Shown piece after piece: positions 36,420 through 45,558 of a DNA stretch of 64,000 nt (position 1 is the stretch's first letter; each line of letters opens with the position of its first letter). The notes under the pieces were generated by a model. It was not told the origin of the DNA. It saw nothing but the letters and a program-made list of their open reading frames with translations, and ran no database searches. Source of the DNA: Gemmatimonadota bacterium (lineage in GTDB: Bacteria; Gemmatimonadota; Gemmatimonadetes; Gemmatimonadales; Gemmatimonadaceae); the NCBI GenBank assembly GCA_016712265.1, contig JADJRJ010000028.1, forward strand, positions 1,488,001 to 1,552,000, read 5' to 3'. The translations under genes were made by a program, and so were the position numbers.

Positions 36420-37727
36420 CTACTGCGCCACCTTTCCCCCGGCGAGGTAATCGATCGCAATCGCTCCCAGCGCCTTCATCCCCGGGACCAGCGCCTTCTC
36501 ATCGGCGAAGAACTTCGGTGAGTGATTGGGGGCTACCTTGGCCGGATCGCTGCCGGGCGGCGTGACGCCGAGGAAGAAGAAGACCCCCGGCACTTCCTTC
36601 TGGAACAGCGAGAAGTCCTCGGCGGTGGTCGTGGGACGCGCCTCGATCACTTTGCTGGCGCCAACGGCGCGCTGCAGCGATGGCATCACGCGGTTCGTGA
36701 GGGCAGGGTCGTTGTAGGTGACCGGGTTGCCGCGCTCGATCGTGACCACCGCTTCGGCGCCGCTCCCAGTGGCAATCGCCGTTGCCATGCGGCGCAGCTT
36801 GGCGTGGATCGAGTCGCGCTGGACCTCATCGAACGTCCGAATCGTTCCCATCATCTCGACTGAGTCGGGGATGATGTTGAAGCGAATGCCGCCGCGGATG
36901 TAGCCCGTGGTCAGGATCGCCGGCGTTGCCGTCAGGTCCACCTGTCGACTCACGATGGACTGCATCGAGGTCTGCAGCTGCCCTGCAATCGTGATCGGGT
37001 CGACGCCGCCCCAGGGCACGGCCCCGTGGGTTTGACGACCGCGGATGATGATCTTCCAGGTGTCGCTGCTCGCCATCAGGCCCCCGCCTCGCACGGAAAC
37101 GGTGCCCGTCTCAAATGGAAAGACGTGCAAGCCGAAGACGGCCTCCACCTTAGGGTCCTTCAGGGCGCCCTGCTCGATCATGACTCCGGCTCCGCCACGC
37201 TCGCCGGGCATCCCCTCCTCATCCGGCTGGAAGAGGAACACCACCGTCCCCGGCAACTCGGCCTTCATCCCAGACAGCACCTCGGCGATCCCCATGAGGA
37301 TCGCGACGTGGTTGTCGTGGCCGCACGCGTGCATCACGCCGACCTCCTGGCCGTTGAACTGCGTCCGGACAGTCGACTTGAACGGCAGGTCGACCTCTTC
37401 GGTCACCGGAAGGGCGTCCATGTCCGCGCGCAGTGCGATGACCGGCCCGGGCTTGGCCCCGCGGAGGACGCCGACGACCCCGGTGATGGCCACGCCGGTT
37501 CGGACCTCCATCCCGAGCTTTCGCAGGTGGTCAGCCACCAGGGCCGCTGTTCGGGTTTCGCGGTTGGAGAGTTCCGGGTGCTCGTGGATGTCGCGGCGCC
37601 AGGCCACGACCTTGGGCTCGATCGCGGCGATGCGACGCTCGAGCTCGGTCGCGAGTCGGGAGTTCGGTTGCGCCGCGGCGGCTGAGGCGAGCGCGGCGAA
37701 GGCGAGGGCGGGGAGGGTGAGACGCAT
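36420..37727 (-). CDS. Secreted M20 family amidohydrolase
   Basis: 435 aa from ATG 37727, giving a signal peptide (MRLTLPALAFAALASAAAAQ). Binuclear metallohydrolase of the IAA-amino acid hydrolase / hippuricase group: WRRDIHEHPELSNRE, ALRADMDALPVTE, the metal motif GVMHACGHDNHVAIL, FLFQPDEEG, then the dimerisation domain (SSDTWKIIIRGRQTHGAVPWGGVDP) and ARPTTTAEDFSLFQKEVPGVFFFLG. The substrate is probably an N-acyl or peptide amide in the periplasm. The neighbours give no clue. Confidence 0.92.
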   Translation of the reverse strand: MRLTLPALAFAALASAAAAQPNSRLATELERRIAAIEPKVVAWRRDIHEHPELSNRETRTAALVADHLRKLGMEVRTGVAITGVVGVLRGAKPGPVIALRADMDALPVTEEVDLPFKSTVRTQFNGQEVGVMHACGHDNHVAILMGIAEVLSGMKAELPGTVVFLFQPDEEGMPGERGGAGVMIEQGALKDPKVEAVFGLHVFPFETGTVSVRGGGLMASSDTWKIIIRGRQTHGAVPWGGVDPITIAGQLQTSMQSIVSRQVDLTATPAILTTGYIRGGIRFNIIPDSVEMMGTIRTFDEVQRDSIHAKLRRMATAIATGSGAEAVVTIERGNPVTYNDPALTNRVMPSLQRAVGASKVIEARPTTTAEDFSLFQKEVPGVFFFLGVTPPGSDPAKVAPNHSPKFFADEKALVPGMKALGAIAIDYLAGGKVAQ

Positions 37728-37793
37728 CGGAGGAGGGTAGGGCACCGCCGGGGCCTCGGCAAGCAGTCCGATCGCGTGGGAGCCCGTTTAGGG

Positions 37794-37885
37794 CCACGTG
37801 CCCCCGCGGTGCCGCTCTGGCCCAGCGGTCCCCCGTGCCGCCCGTGCCGCCCGTACCGCCCGTGCCTCGCAGTGGCATTCTGGCC
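37794..37885. repeat. CGTGCTGCC-rich intergenic repeat, copy C
   Basis: Lies in the 312-bp divergent region between the M20 gene and the diguanylate cyclase. Units: GTGCCCCCGCGGTGCCGC, then CCCCGTGCCGCCCGTGCCGCCCGT (split here as direct CCGTGCCGC repeats), ending CTCGCAGTGGCATTCTGGC. It is shorter than copies A, B and D and lacks the opposed arm. The remaining intergenic sequence to 38039 shows no gene. Confidence 0.6.
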
Positions 37886-38039
37886 GCGCACTAACGCCCT
37901 CCCCCGGTCTCTCCCGAAGCAGGGGGACCACCGCACCTGTGGCTTCCCATCGGAAGCCGGTGCCCGGGCCGCCGCCGGCAGTGGGCAGCGGCCGGCTTTC
38001 ATTGGGCCGCGAAAAGCGCCGATACTCCCAGGACCGACC

Positions 38040-39275
38040 ATGTCGTCCTCCGCGCTCCCGACCTCCCCTCCGCTTCCCACCTCCGTGCTGGCGGCCGTCG
38101 CCCATTACACGGACGATGCCGTGGCCGTGCTCGACGCGACCGGTGCGGTCCGGTGGGTCAACGGGTCCTTTGAGCGGCTGACCGGCTACTCCGCCGCCGC
38201 GACGGAAGGAGCCCTCCTGGAGCGGCTCCTGCAAGGCGACCAGACCGACAAGATGCACACCATGCGGCTACGTGCCGCGGTGCTCTCTGGTGACCACTGG
38301 CGCGGGGAGTTGCAGCACTATCGCAAGGACGGCACGCCGTTCCGGCACGAGATCGTCATCACGCCCGTGCCAGGGTTGCCAGATGTTTACCGTCTCTGGT
38401 TGAGCCGAGATGTGAGCGAACGTCGCACGCTGGCACGACGGTTCCTTGACCTGTCGGCGGTGGTCGAACTCTCGATGGACGGCATTGTCGTCCTCGACGA
38501 CCAGATGCGCGTCCACATTGCCAACACGACCTATGCCACCCTGGTGGGGCGCGGGTCTGGTGCGGAACTCGAAGGGACATCGTGGCGTGACCTGCAGGAC
38601 CCGGAGACCCTCGCACACTTCGACCGGGTGGTGATGCCGCGGTTGGTGTTGGAAGCGGGGTGGCACGGGGAACTCCCCACGCGCCGCGCGGATGGCACGA
38701 CGGTGCCGTGCGAGGTCACCATCTCGCTCCGCTCCGGCGGGATGGCGATGATCGTGCGGGACATCACCGAGCGCGCCGAGTATGAGGAGGCGCTGCGGCG
38801 TATGTCGTTGCAGGATGCGCTGACCGGGCTGTACAATCGCCGCGGCTTCACCCTGCTCGCGCAGCAGTTGCTGAACGTGGCGTCGCGGCAACATGGGCAC
38901 ACTATCCTGCTCTACTTCGACCTGAACCGATTCAAGCAGGTCAACGATACCTGGGGGCACGCGGTCGGCGACCAGGCGTTGGTCGAGGTCGCCGAGGTGC
39001 TGCGCGAGACGTTCCGCGAGAGCGACCTGATCGGTCGACTGGGTGGGGACGAGTTTGTGGTCCTTGCCGTGAACTCACTCGATCCTGAGGGGGAGGTGTT
39101 GTTGGCGCGGCTCGACCAGCGCCTCAACGTGCGCAATGACCGGCCCCATCGTCGGTATCGACTCTCGTTAGGTCGCGGTTTGGCCAAATTCGACCCGTCG
39201 TCCCCCCAGAGCGTGGACCAGTTGCTGCATGCCGCAGATGAACGCCTGATGGCGGGGAAGCGGTCCCGGGAGTAG
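38040..39275 (+). CDS. PAS-PAS-GGDEF diguanylate cyclase
   Basis: 411 aa from ATG 38040. Two PAS domains (about 15-130: DDAVAVLDATGAVRWVNGSFERLTGYS; about 135-250: MDGIVVLDDQMRVHIANTTYATLVGRG) precede a GGDEF domain with LTGLYNRRGF, FDLNRFKQVNDTWGHAVGDQ and the catalytic RLGGDEFVVL (about 335-339). The product-inhibition site RxxD (RESD, about 326-329) is present five residues before. So it should be an active, feedback-inhibited c-di-GMP synthase. No membrane segments or EAL domain, so a soluble cytoplasmic sensor. The signal is unknown. Confidence 0.93.
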   Translation: MSSSALPTSPPLPTSVLAAVAHYTDDAVAVLDATGAVRWVNGSFERLTGYSAAATEGALLERLLQGDQTDKMHTMRLRAAVLSGDHWRGELQHYRKDGTPFRHEIVITPVPGLPDVYRLWLSRDVSERRTLARRFLDLSAVVELSMDGIVVLDDQMRVHIANTTYATLVGRGSGAELEGTSWRDLQDPETLAHFDRVVMPRLVLEAGWHGELPTRRADGTTVPCEVTISLRSGGMAMIVRDITERAEYEEALRRMSLQDALTGLYNRRGFTLLAQQLLNVASRQHGHTILLYFDLNRFKQVNDTWGHAVGDQALVEVAEVLRETFRESDLIGRLGGDEFVVLAVNSLDPEGEVLLARLDQRLNVRNDRPHRRYRLSLGRGLAKFDPSSPQSVDQLLHAADERLMAGKRSRE

Positions 39276-39340
39276 GTCGCGTGGGCAGGCTCCGCGCACT
39301 CCACGCGTTCGCACGCGACGAGTAGCGCCCGACCCACTGC

Positions 39341-39370
39341 TTGCCCTCTGCCGTCTGCCCTCTGCCGCCT
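39341..39370. repeat. Tandem heptamer CTGCCGT/CTGCCCT
   Basis: About four 7-bp units (GCCCTCT GCCGTCT GCCCTCT GCCGCCT) between convergent diguanylate cyclase and RND genes, reaching to the stop codon of the latter. The same tandem is at 13913-13942 before pilT. Confidence 0.65.
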
Positions 39371-42300
39371 AGGCGCCCGCTTCCGCCGACCGCCGCGCTC
39401 CCTTGCGCCCAATCAGCATCGCCGGCAACACGAACAACGCCGCGATCGTCCCGGCGACCGTCCCACCGGCCGTGGCGAGCGCAATCGCACCGAAGAGCGA
39501 CGTCGTCTTCACGCCGACCGCGAGTGGGAGGAGTGAGGCAAGCGAGGTGAGCGTGACGAGCACCACCATCCCCGAGCGATCGAGACAGGCGCGAACCACC
39601 GCACCGCGATCGAGCGGCGAGAGCCCTGCGGCGATCCGCCGGCGCCGCCGCTCCAGCGCCGCATCGACGACCAGGATCGCCTGATTGACCGCGAGGCCGA
39701 TCACGAGGATCACCCCGACCGCCGCCTCGCGTGTGAACGCCGCGTCAAAGAGCCAGAACGCGGCCATGACCCCTCCCAGCGAGATGGGGAGCGACAGGAA
39801 CACCATCATCGCGCCCCATACCGAGTCAAAGACCACCGCCACCGTCAGCAGCACCAGGGAGATCCCGATCGCAAAGACCAGCCAGAGCCCCTGCTCGCTC
39901 TTGTCCGGCTCGAAAAAGCCGAAGCCGGCGTCGGCCACCGTGTACCCTGGCGGCACGCTGATCGACTTCATGAACGCATCGTGCGTGCGCTGTGCGAGGC
40001 GATTGGGGCCCCGGAACTCGTAGGCAACGAAGCGCACATACTGCTGGTCCTCGCGACTGATCGCTGCGAGCCCTTCCTGCTCCCCAACGGTCGAGAGCGA
40101 ACTCAGGCGCACGGGGGTGCCCGACGGCGTGGCGACCAGCGCCTCGCGCAGGTCGTCCAGCGAGCGATCGTTGGCCCCCTCGACCTGCACCACCACCGGG
40201 TATTCCTCGTCCCCGATCTCCAGGCGGATGGCACCGGCCTGTGAACGCATCTCCCGAGCGGCGGCGACGCCGAAGTCGCGCGCCGTCACCCCAAAGCGAG
40301 ACAGCGCGTCCCGGTCCGGGGTGATCGTCACGCTGTTGGCCTTCTCGCGCGAGAAGAACGACGACGAGTTGATGTCCACGTCCCGGACGCGCGGGATCCC
40401 CTCCAAACGCTCCTTGAGGTCGAGGGCGAGCCGTTCAACACCGGCAAAGGAGTAGCCGAGGATGCGGATGCGGAACGAGGCAATGCTCCCGCCGCCCATC
40501 CCGGAGGAAAAGCCGGGCCCCTGGCCGCGCACCGAGACCGAGGCGCCTCCAATGAACACGGCGCGCTGCGTCATCGCCTCCTCGAGTTGGAGGGGCAGGG
40601 CCGTCAGCTCCTGGTCGCGGTGGAACAGGACGCGGACGCCGGCGCCAAAGGCCCCGTAGGACTGCGCATCGACTCGCTCCACACCGGGGGCGCCGACGGC
40701 AATGTTCTCCAACTCGCGGACCGCGTCGTCCAGCGACTGGGGGTCCGAGCCGCGCGGAAAGGTGATGAAGCCGTTGATCACGGTTCGCTCGTTCCCGCCA
40801 AACCCGCCAAAGGCGAAGCGCGGCACCTTTTTCACGAACACCCAGGTCAGGCCGCCTAACGCCGCGAGCGCCAGTACCATCGTCACCCACCGAAAGCGCA
40901 CCGTGGGCCGCAGGAGCCGCACATACAGCCGTCGCGCGCGGGGCCACGCGGCCTCGTGCACCTTGTGGCCGGCGGCCAGGGCCGGGATCATCACCACCGC
41001 CGTCACGATCGACCATCCGAGGCCGAGGGTAAAGGCCGATGCGAACGGCATAAAGGCCGCGCGGGCGTCTCCCTGCAGGTAGAGGAACGGAAAGAGGACC
41101 ACCGCCGTGGTGAGCGTGGCACCCACCATGGCCGGCATGATCCGTCGCGCCGCGCCGGCGCGTCCGTCCGGAGTGTCCGGCGCCGAACCCAAACGTTCGG
41201 CGACTACCAGCCCGTTCTGCACCAGGATCCCGATCCCCATCGCCAGGCCGGCGAGGGTCAGCAGGTTGGCCGGGATCTTGAAGAGGAACAATCCCAGTGC
41301 CGTCCCCGCCACCGCAAGCGCGGCGCTCAGCATCACCAGCGAGGTCGCACGCAGGTCGCGCAGGAAGAACAGCAGCACCAGGAGGACGGCGGCGAACGCG
41401 ACGGCCCCACGCACCAGCAGGTCGCGCAGCTGCTTCTGCAGCTCCTCGGAGTCATCGGCCATCACGCTCAGCGTCACCCCGGTGGGCAACGTGCGGCCGA
41501 TCTCGTCCAGCGCCACGCGCACCCGCGCAGCCGTCTTGATGGCGTCGGCGTCCGGGAGGCGCGTGACGCTCAGTGCGATCGCCGGCTGCCCGTTGATCCG
41601 GAAGAACCGGCCGCGCCGATCCTCCTGCGGCCGCACCGTGGCCAGGTCACCCACTCTGAAGATCCGGTTCCCCGGCCCGCGAATGGGGAGGTCGGAAAGC
41701 TGCTCGATCACTCCGGGTTGGTCGCGAACGGTCACCGGGCGTTCACTGGAGCCGCGCTCCTCACGCCCGACCGCAGTCACGATCCGCGCCTGGCTGATCG
41801 CCTGGCCGATCAGCACCGCATCAATCCCCAGCTGCCGAAGGAGGGCCGGGTTGTAGGCGATCGAGACGCCGAAGTCGGCGCCCCCGCTGACGTTCAGCCC
41901 TGCGACACCGGGAACGGCCGAGAGGCGTGGTTCCAGGACCTCGTTGGCGATGCGCTGCAGCGCACCCTGTGTGTAGGGGCCACCCATCGTGACCAGGAGC
42001 AACGCCTCCTCCTGCAACTCGTCCGGCACGTAGTTGGATACCCGCGGGGAGGTTACCCCCGGGGGAAAGTCGCGTCGCAGCAGCTCCAACCGCTCGAGGA
42101 TCGACAGGCGCGCCAGCTGAACGTCCGCGTCGCCTTGCAGCTCCACGGTGAGTGAGACGCCATCGTCGTTGGATTCCGACCGCGTCTTCTTGATCCCGCG
42201 CACTCCCTGAATGGCCGCCTCGATGGGCGACGCCACGTACATCTCATTCAGCTCGGCAGACGCCCCCGGCCAGCTGACCGACACGTTCAGGCGTGGCAAC

Positions 42301-42416
42301 TCCACCGTGGTGCGTGTCGCGAGCGCCAGGCGGCTGAACGACATCACGCCCCCCAGCAACAACGCTGCGCTTGTCGCCCAAATGACTGCGGGTCGGTGGA
42401 CGGCCCAGCGAATCAA
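39369..42416 (-). CDS. RND efflux permease, full-length, with degenerate proton relay
   Basis: 1015 aa, AcrB/HAE-CusA-type architecture: 12 membrane helices with two large periplasmic loops. TM1 is VIWATSAALLLGGVMSFSRL, and a C-terminal TM bundle ends LFVLPAMLIG. In TM4, where pumps carry the proton-relay Asp pair, it has GIGILVQNGLVVAE (Gln-Asn), and the TM10 Lys site is GLAVNQAILVVDA (Asn). It therefore probably does not move protons itself and may be the substrate-binding partner in a hetero-trimer, as in MdtBC (inference). Its start overlaps the preceding half-pump gene by 4 bp. Confidence 0.88.
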   Translation of the reverse strand: MIRWAVHRPAVIWATSAALLLGGVMSFSRLALATRTTVELPRLNVSVSWPGASAELNEMYVASPIEAAIQGVRGIKKTRSESNDDGVSLTVELQGDADVQLARLSILERLELLRRDFPPGVTSPRVSNYVPDELQEEALLLVTMGGPYTQGALQRIANEVLEPRLSAVPGVAGLNVSGGADFGVSIAYNPALLRQLGIDAVLIGQAISQARIVTAVGREERGSSERPVTVRDQPGVIEQLSDLPIRGPGNRIFRVGDLATVRPQEDRRGRFFRINGQPAIALSVTRLPDADAIKTAARVRVALDEIGRTLPTGVTLSVMADDSEELQKQLRDLLVRGAVAFAAVLLVLLFFLRDLRATSLVMLSAALAVAGTALGLFLFKIPANLLTLAGLAMGIGILVQNGLVVAERLGSAPDTPDGRAGAARRIMPAMVGATLTTAVVLFPFLYLQGDARAAFMPFASAFTLGLGWSIVTAVVMIPALAAGHKVHEAAWPRARRLYVRLLRPTVRFRWVTMVLALAALGGLTWVFVKKVPRFAFGGFGGNERTVINGFITFPRGSDPQSLDDAVRELENIAVGAPGVERVDAQSYGAFGAGVRVLFHRDQELTALPLQLEEAMTQRAVFIGGASVSVRGQGPGFSSGMGGGSIASFRIRILGYSFAGVERLALDLKERLEGIPRVRDVDINSSSFFSREKANSVTITPDRDALSRFGVTARDFGVAAAREMRSQAGAIRLEIGDEEYPVVVQVEGANDRSLDDLREALVATPSGTPVRLSSLSTVGEQEGLAAISREDQQYVRFVAYEFRGPNRLAQRTHDAFMKSISVPPGYTVADAGFGFFEPDKSEQGLWLVFAIGISLVLLTVAVVFDSVWGAMMVFLSLPISLGGVMAAFWLFDAAFTREAAVGVILVIGLAVNQAILVVDAALERRRRRIAAGLSPLDRGAVVRACLDRSGMVVLVTLTSLASLLPLAVGVKTTSLFGAIALATAGGTVAGTIAALFVLPAMLIGRKGARRSAEAGA

Positions 42417-43999
42417 CGTCCGCTCCGGCGTTCGAGCACGGCGTACGCGGTCGGCAACAGGAAGAACGTCACGAGCAGCGCCGAGATCGAGCCGCCGATC
42501 ACCCCAGCTGCGAGCGGCTGATATAGCTCCCCGCCACTTCCCCAGCCAAACACCAGGGGCAACACGCCGGTGATCGTCGTGAGGTTCGTCATCGCGATCG
42601 CCCGGAGCCGCTGGTGCCCACCGAGCACAATGGCGTCATCCACGGAATGCCCCGCCTCCCGAAAGCGGCGAATGGCATCGAGCTTCACCACGGCTTCGTT
42701 GTCCGCCATCCCGATCATCACGACAATGCCGATCATCGAGACGGCGTTGATGCTCTGTCCCGCAAGCCAGAGGAAGATGATCCCACCGGCGGCGGCCAAC
42801 GGGACGGTCAACATCACCACCATCGGGATGGTGAACGAGCCGAACTCGCCGGCGAGCACGAGGAAGACGAGCGCGACCGACATCAGGGCCACCATCGTCA
42901 ATTCACCCGTCGTGCGCCGCTGCTCGGCGTCGGCCCCTGTGACGACCCAGCTCACTCCCCCGGGAAGCGTCAGGGCCTGCATCACCCCGGTCACGTCCTC
43001 GGTGGCTCCGCTCGTGCCGCCCGTGGCGACCAAACCTTCCACAGCAACTACCGGGCGCTGGCCTACGCGCACCACCTCGACGGGCGCACTCGTTTCCTTC
43101 GGCGAGACAAACTCCTGGACGGGTGTCCCGCGGACGACCGTGTTGAGCGCCGTGGCAAGGTCCTCGTTCGACTCACCCTGGTAGCGTACACGGATTTGCG
43201 TGCGGCGGTCGGTCTCTCGCAACTCACTGGACTCGACGCCGCCCAGCCCGCCGGCGAGCGCATTGGAGACCTCTTCCACCGAAACGCCGCGCTCCGCCAT
43301 GCGTGCGCGTTCCAAGGCGACTTCCACCACTGGTGCTGATCCCTGCTGCGACGACCGCACGTCGGTGAGCGAGGCGACGCGGGCCAATCGCGTGCGCACG
43401 GTGTCGGCCCACCGGGAGGCCTCGTCGAGGGTCCGCGCGGAAACCTCCACTCGCACTGTGCGACCCTCGCGCCCAATGAGTGAGCCAAACTCGCTCTGGC
43501 CGGCGAGGTCGATTGCGAGCGCCCCCTTGGACAGATCAGGCACTCCTGCACGCAACCGGTCGGCAAATACGGTGGCTTCTGTGCCATCGGGCACGGGAAT
43601 CAACAGTTGTGCCGTGGCCGAGGAACCGGGATCTGCCCCGGCGAGCACCTCTTCATCGGTCGCCGTACCAACTCGGCTGTAGATCCCGCGACTGCCGGCC
43701 CCGCGCGCGGCCTCCTCCAGTCGTCCCACCTGGCGCGCCGTCTCCTCGATGGACGTCCCCTCAGCCAGGTGCAGCTGTGCTACGGCGACCTGCTCGTTGA
43801 CTGCCGGCAGGATCTCGCGCGGCAGCTGCATCGCCACCCACACCGTGAACGCGGTCGCAAGTATCGTGATCCCGAAGACCAGCGGAGGATGCGCGAGCGA
43901 CCATCGCATCCCGCGCTCGTACCAGTGGGTGAACGTATCTCCCCATTTGGTGAGCAACCCGCCATTCCGCGACACTGGACCCCGGATCAGCGCTCGCAT
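42413..43999 (-). CDS. RND efflux permease, C-terminal half
   Basis: 528 aa. It begins with the amphipathic helix found before TM7 (WYERGMRWSLAHPPLVFG), then TM7 (ITILATAFTVWVAMQLP), the second periplasmic loop (about 50-345) and TM8-12 (ELTMVALMSVALVFLVLAGE onward; SISALLVTFFLLPTAYAVL). It corresponds to residues beyond about 520 of a normal RND pump. The N-terminal half is the preceding gene. They overlap by 13 bp in different frames, so the pump is either naturally split at its internal pseudo-repeat or broken by one indel. Confidence 0.85.
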   Translation of the reverse strand: MRALIRGPVSRNGGLLTKWGDTFTHWYERGMRWSLAHPPLVFGITILATAFTVWVAMQLPREILPAVNEQVAVAQLHLAEGTSIEETARQVGRLEEAARGAGSRGIYSRVGTATDEEVLAGADPGSSATAQLLIPVPDGTEATVFADRLRAGVPDLSKGALAIDLAGQSEFGSLIGREGRTVRVEVSARTLDEASRWADTVRTRLARVASLTDVRSSQQGSAPVVEVALERARMAERGVSVEEVSNALAGGLGGVESSELRETDRRTQIRVRYQGESNEDLATALNTVVRGTPVQEFVSPKETSAPVEVVRVGQRPVVAVEGLVATGGTSGATEDVTGVMQALTLPGGVSWVVTGADAEQRRTTGELTMVALMSVALVFLVLAGEFGSFTIPMVVMLTVPLAAAGGIIFLWLAGQSINAVSMIGIVVMIGMADNEAVVKLDAIRRFREAGHSVDDAIVLGGHQRLRAIAMTNLTTITGVLPLVFGWGSGGELYQPLAAGVIGGSISALLVTFFLLPTAYAVLERRSGR

Positions 44000-45552
44000 A
44001 CGCTCGCTCGTCTGGGGCCTTCTGTCCGGGCGCGGCTCGGCGGCGCTATCTGCCGTTGCGCCGGCCTGCCCGGCGGTTGAGAGGCCGGGCGGCGCCTCCT
44101 CCCCGCAATCAGCACCGGCATCAACGTGAGCGCGAGAATGAGCGACGCCGCGACCGTGGTGACCACCGAGAGTGACAGGTCCCTGAACAACGCCGCCGCC
44201 AACCCGCGCACGAATATGATCGGCCCAAAGACCAGGAGCGTCGTCAACGTGCCCGCGACGAGGGGTCCCGTGACTTCCTCCGTCGCCTCGATCGTCGCCC
44301 GTACGAGCGGCACCCCCTCTTCGTGTTTCCTCGCCGACGCCTCGGCCACGACGATCGCATTGTCGACCAGGAGCCCCACGCCTAACGCGAGCCCGCCCAG
44401 CGAGAGCACGTTCACCGTCACGTCCATCTGCTGCAGCAGCACCAGCGCCACGAGGATCGACAACGGCAGCATGATCCCGATCGCCAGGCTCATCCGCCAG
44501 TTGCGCAGGAAGACCAGGATGAGCAGGAGCGACATCAATCCGCCGACCAGGATTTCCTGTCCAAGGTTCGACAGGGCGTCCACCACGAAGTCCGCCTGGG
44601 CGGCGACCATCGTGAGCGTGACCGCAGGGAACTCCTTCGCCAGGGCGTCGATCGTCCCGCGCAGGTCGCGCGTCACCGCGACCGTGTTGGCGCCGGCATC
44701 CTTGTACACCACCAGGCCGACCGCCCGCTTGCCGTCGAGCCGGGTGAGGGTCTTGGGGTCGGCGGTGGTGACCGAGATCGTCGCCACGTCCTTGACCCGG
44801 ATCCCGCCGCCCACGGGCCCGATCGGGACCTCAAGGATTTCCTCTGGAGTCCGGAATTCGGTGAGCGTGCGAACGGCAAACCTGAACTGCCCGCGCCTGA
44901 TCGTCCCGCTGGCTCCCGTCGGGTTGGCGCTGCGGATCGCGATGGAGAGGTCGTTTGGGGTAAGGCCGAGCGCCCGGAGGCGTGCAGGATCGGCCTCGAC
45001 GCGAATCTCGTCCTCCGGTGCCCCCACCACGGCGACACTCGCCACCCCCCCGATCTGTTCCAACCGCCTCGCGAACACCTCCTCGGCCGTGCGCGAGAGC
45101 GATTGTAGGTCGCCGGTCGTGCCTAACGCCAGTACGGCAATCGGTCGTTCCCCCGGGTCGCTCGTGAGCAGGGTGGGGCGCTCGGCCCGCTCGGGGAGGC
45201 GCCCACGGGCGTTGTCCAACCGTTCGCGTACGTTGAGCACCGTGGACTGCATGTCGGTGCCCCAGGCGAACCGCACGATCGTGGTGGCTTCGCCGGTGCG
45301 GCTGATCGAACGCAGCTCCACCAGCCCCGGGGTCGCAGCAATCGCTTCCTCGATAGGCTCGGCGATGAAGCGGGAGACCTCGGTCGCGGCCGCCCCCTCG
45401 TACACCGTGCGGATGGTAAGCACGGGGAGGGTGACGTCTGGCAGGAGCGAGACCGGGAGGCGCGAGAGCGAGACCGAACCCAGCAGGACGATCGCCATGA
45501 CCGACGCGAGCGTCGAGACCGGGCGCTTGACCGCCGCCGAAACGAGGGACAC
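43987..45552 (-). CDS. RND efflux permease, N-terminal half
   Basis: 521 aa. TM1 (STLASVMAIVLLGSVSLSRL), the first porter loop (about 35-335: FIAEPIEEAIAATPGLVELRSIS), then TM2-6, ending IAGRRRRPASQPPGRP and a basic tail to the stop at 43987. TM4 reads LALGVGLLVDNAIVVAE and so keeps the key Asp. This half plus the next gene add up to a standard pump of about 1,040 aa. Its stop lies 13 bp inside the next gene. A CGTTAGGC octamer falls in TM4. Confidence 0.85.
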   Translation of the reverse strand: MSLVSAAVKRPVSTLASVMAIVLLGSVSLSRLPVSLLPDVTLPVLTIRTVYEGAAATEVSRFIAEPIEEAIAATPGLVELRSISRTGEATTIVRFAWGTDMQSTVLNVRERLDNARGRLPERAERPTLLTSDPGERPIAVLALGTTGDLQSLSRTAEEVFARRLEQIGGVASVAVVGAPEDEIRVEADPARLRALGLTPNDLSIAIRSANPTGASGTIRRGQFRFAVRTLTEFRTPEEILEVPIGPVGGGIRVKDVATISVTTADPKTLTRLDGKRAVGLVVYKDAGANTVAVTRDLRGTIDALAKEFPAVTLTMVAAQADFVVDALSNLGQEILVGGLMSLLLILVFLRNWRMSLAIGIMLPLSILVALVLLQQMDVTVNVLSLGGLALGVGLLVDNAIVVAEASARKHEEGVPLVRATIEATEEVTGPLVAGTLTTLLVFGPIIFVRGLAAALFRDLSLSVVTTVAASLILALTLMPVLIAGRRRRPASQPPGRPAQRQIAPPSRARTEGPRRASVCER

Positions 45553-45558
45553 GGGCGC

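Noticed and set aside
37032..37740. Plus-strand open frames inside the M20 peptidase gene
   Set aside because: They are shadows of the well-supported minus-strand enzyme.
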